64,000 nucleotides of DNA, taken from Pseudomonadota bacterium (lineage in GTDB: Bacteria; Pseudomonadota; Alphaproteobacteria; Sphingomonadales; Sphingomonadaceae). Below, piece by piece: positions 63,055 to 64,000 of this stretch; positions within the stretch are counted from its first letter, which is position 1; the number at the start of each line of letters is the position of its first letter. Made by a program: the position numbers and the translations under genes. The notes below the pieces were generated by a model. That model saw nothing but the letters and a program-made list of their open reading frames with translations. It was not told where the DNA came from and ran no database searches. The stretch is from the NCBI GenBank assembly GCA_029779535.1, contig JAKPAG010000130.1, forward strand, positions 1 to 64,000. Direction: 5' to 3'.

Positions 63055-63918
63055 TTACAGCCCCAGCGCCTGAAGCTTGCCATAGGCCGCGCGGACGTGG
63101 CCCGGCACGCCGCCGCCCCCCCCGCCAAGCCCGAAGGTCGAAGCCAGCGTATCCGCCATCGAAGCGCGCGGCGTCGAGGCGTTCCCGCCGGCCATCTGCG
63201 CCGCGCCGTGAAATTCGCGCGCAATCGGGCCCAGTGCGGGATCCGGCGCAGCGCTGGCCCACTGCGCGGGCGAAAGCGGCGGCAAGCTGCCATCCCCCAT
63301 CGCGGCATCAACCTTGCCGCGCATCAACGCCATGACCGCGCCCAGCGAACGCGGGCCGGCATCGTCATAGAAGATCGCCCGGTTGGCCGCCGCCGCATCG
63401 GGCAGCAGCGCCGCGGCGCTTTGCGTGGGATCCACCGCCAGCGCCGACAGGAACCGCCCGGCCCCTTCCGCGCCCAGGAAATGCGCCATGTAGAGTTCGG
63501 CCGCGTCCGGCTCGCGGCCCAGCCGCTCGCTCAGCGCGGCGCGGTTGTCGCTGGCCAGTTCGGCCGCCATCAGCGCGGACGCCTGCGGATCGAACCGCAG
63601 CGCCATGATCTGTGCGCGCAGTGCCGGATCGGCCACCTTGCCGCCGTCGATCGCCGCTTGCGCCCAATCCAGCCCGTGCTCCGCCCCGTGGCGATCGAGC
63701 ATGGCCAGCCACGTGCCCTTGGTGAACTGGTACAGCCCCGCCGCGCTGGACGTGCCGGCGCGCGCCGTGGGGTTCAGGCTGGATTCGATCTTCGCCTGGG
63801 CGAGGAGATAGGAAAAGTCGACGCCCGTCGCCTGGGCGGCGCGGGCGATGGCGCCATGCACCTCGGCGCGCGGGGCGCCGACGGCGGCAGGGCTGGCTAT
63901 GGCAGGTGTCTGGCTCAA
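63055..63918 (-). CDS. Lytic transglycosylase domain protein, flagellar cluster
   Basis: 287-residue protein with an SLT-type lysozyme-like domain: LLAQAKIESSLNPTA (catalytic Glu45), AGTSSAAGLYQFTKGTWL and AELYMAHFLGAEGAGRFL. The C-terminus is Gly-rich and unstructured. It probably opens peptidoglycan for flagellar rod or hook assembly, in place of the muramidase domain of FlgJ. The start is TTG at 63918 with GGGAA upstream; no ATG is in frame. It is cotranscribed with flhA and fliA. The window ends 82 bases upstream, so the operon's beginning is not seen. Confidence 0.85.
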   Translation of the reverse strand: MSQTPAIASPAAVGAPRAEVHGAIARAAQATGVDFSYLLAQAKIESSLNPTARAGTSSAAGLYQFTKGTWLAMLDRHGAEHGLDWAQAAIDGGKVADPALRAQIMALRFDPQASALMAAELASDNRAALSERLGREPDAAELYMAHFLGAEGAGRFLSALAVDPTQSAAALLPDAAAANRAIFYDDAGPRSLGAVMALMRGKVDAAMGDGSLPPLSPAQWASAAPDPALGPIAREFHGAAQMAGGNASTPRASMADTLASTFGLGGGGGGVPGHVRAAYGKLQALGL

Positions 63919-64000
63919 GCCGAATTCCCGATGCGGTTGGACATCGGGACATGTTCAGCAAGGGCCGTGCCAAATGGCCTGGGATCAGCCGCGCGCCCCG

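Noticed and set aside
1..64000. CRISPR array, toxin-antitoxin pair, prophage or insertion sequence
   Set aside because: No regularly spaced repeats, transposase, integrase or phage structural genes were seen on either strand.

Overview
This 64 kb window is GC-rich, gene-dense chromosomal DNA from an alphaproteobacterium, most likely a sphingomonad (Novosphingobium/Sphingomonas type). The evidence is the gene set: LigAB-type protocatechuate 4,5-dioxygenase, an alkaline phosphatase resembling Sphingomonas PhoK, a serC-serA-hisZ-purA neighbourhood, divergent tsaD/hemC with a Mic60-like gene after hemD, a cbb3 oxidase cluster beside an FnrL regulator, and GTTC-N7-GTTC (alphaproteobacterial LexA) boxes. 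No phage, integrase, transposase or CRISPR array is visible. The taxonomic call is inference; no 16S gene is present.

Layout. 1-5.5 kb: a three-gene heavy-metal RND efflux operon, then tRNA-Val(UAC). 5.6-8.5 kb: a MarR-like regulator with a LexA-type box, then an L,D-transpeptidase overlapping purA. 8.7-12.3 kb: an esterase and an MgtA-type P-ATPase, in the opposite orientation to the flanking biosynthetic genes. 12.3-16.4 kb: hisZ, serA and serC with a structured leader. 16.5-22.3 kb: an extensin-like lipoprotein, the four-gene Anbu operon (ATP-grasp, alpha-E, transglutaminase, proteasome-like Anbu), a dimethylargininase and a GlsB-type membrane protein. 22.5-29 kb: PilZ protein, paired acyl-CoA dehydrogenases, a frameshifted peptidase/TPR gene, an SDR and a tandem pair of unknown secreted proteins. 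29.4-33 kb: uvrB, then a three-gene OmpA-like/micro-protein/HhH operon. 33-40.6 kb: flippase, gpsA and tsaD, divergent from hemC-hemD-Mic60, and a UbiH-type hydroxylase. 40.6-47.6 kb: phosphatase, DsbD-like protein, serine hydrolase, DUF5694-like protein and an SDR. 47.8-49 kb: ligAB with its own terminator. 49-58.5 kb: a ten-gene minus-strand run ccoN-O-Q-P-G-H-I-S, a Cys-rich small ORF, then hemN. 58.7-60.2 kb: ompW and fnrL. 60.2-64 kb: fliA, flhA and a lytic transglycosylase.

How it fits together. The oxygen-response block is the most coherent: an Fnr with four candidate cluster cysteines, FNR-like boxes between ccoN and ompW, the full cbb3 structural and assembly set, and oxygen-independent hemN. 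A perfect TTGAT-N4-ATCAA box also sits upstream of ligAB, suggesting that ring cleavage belongs to this regulon. The most enigmatic module is the Anbu operon, whose four genes are translationally coupled or nearly so; its family is known but its function is not. Smaller leads are two LexA-type boxes, a CTAG palindrome reused at gene ends, a 30-residue membrane protein that is easily missed, and tandem secreted paralogues of unknown function.
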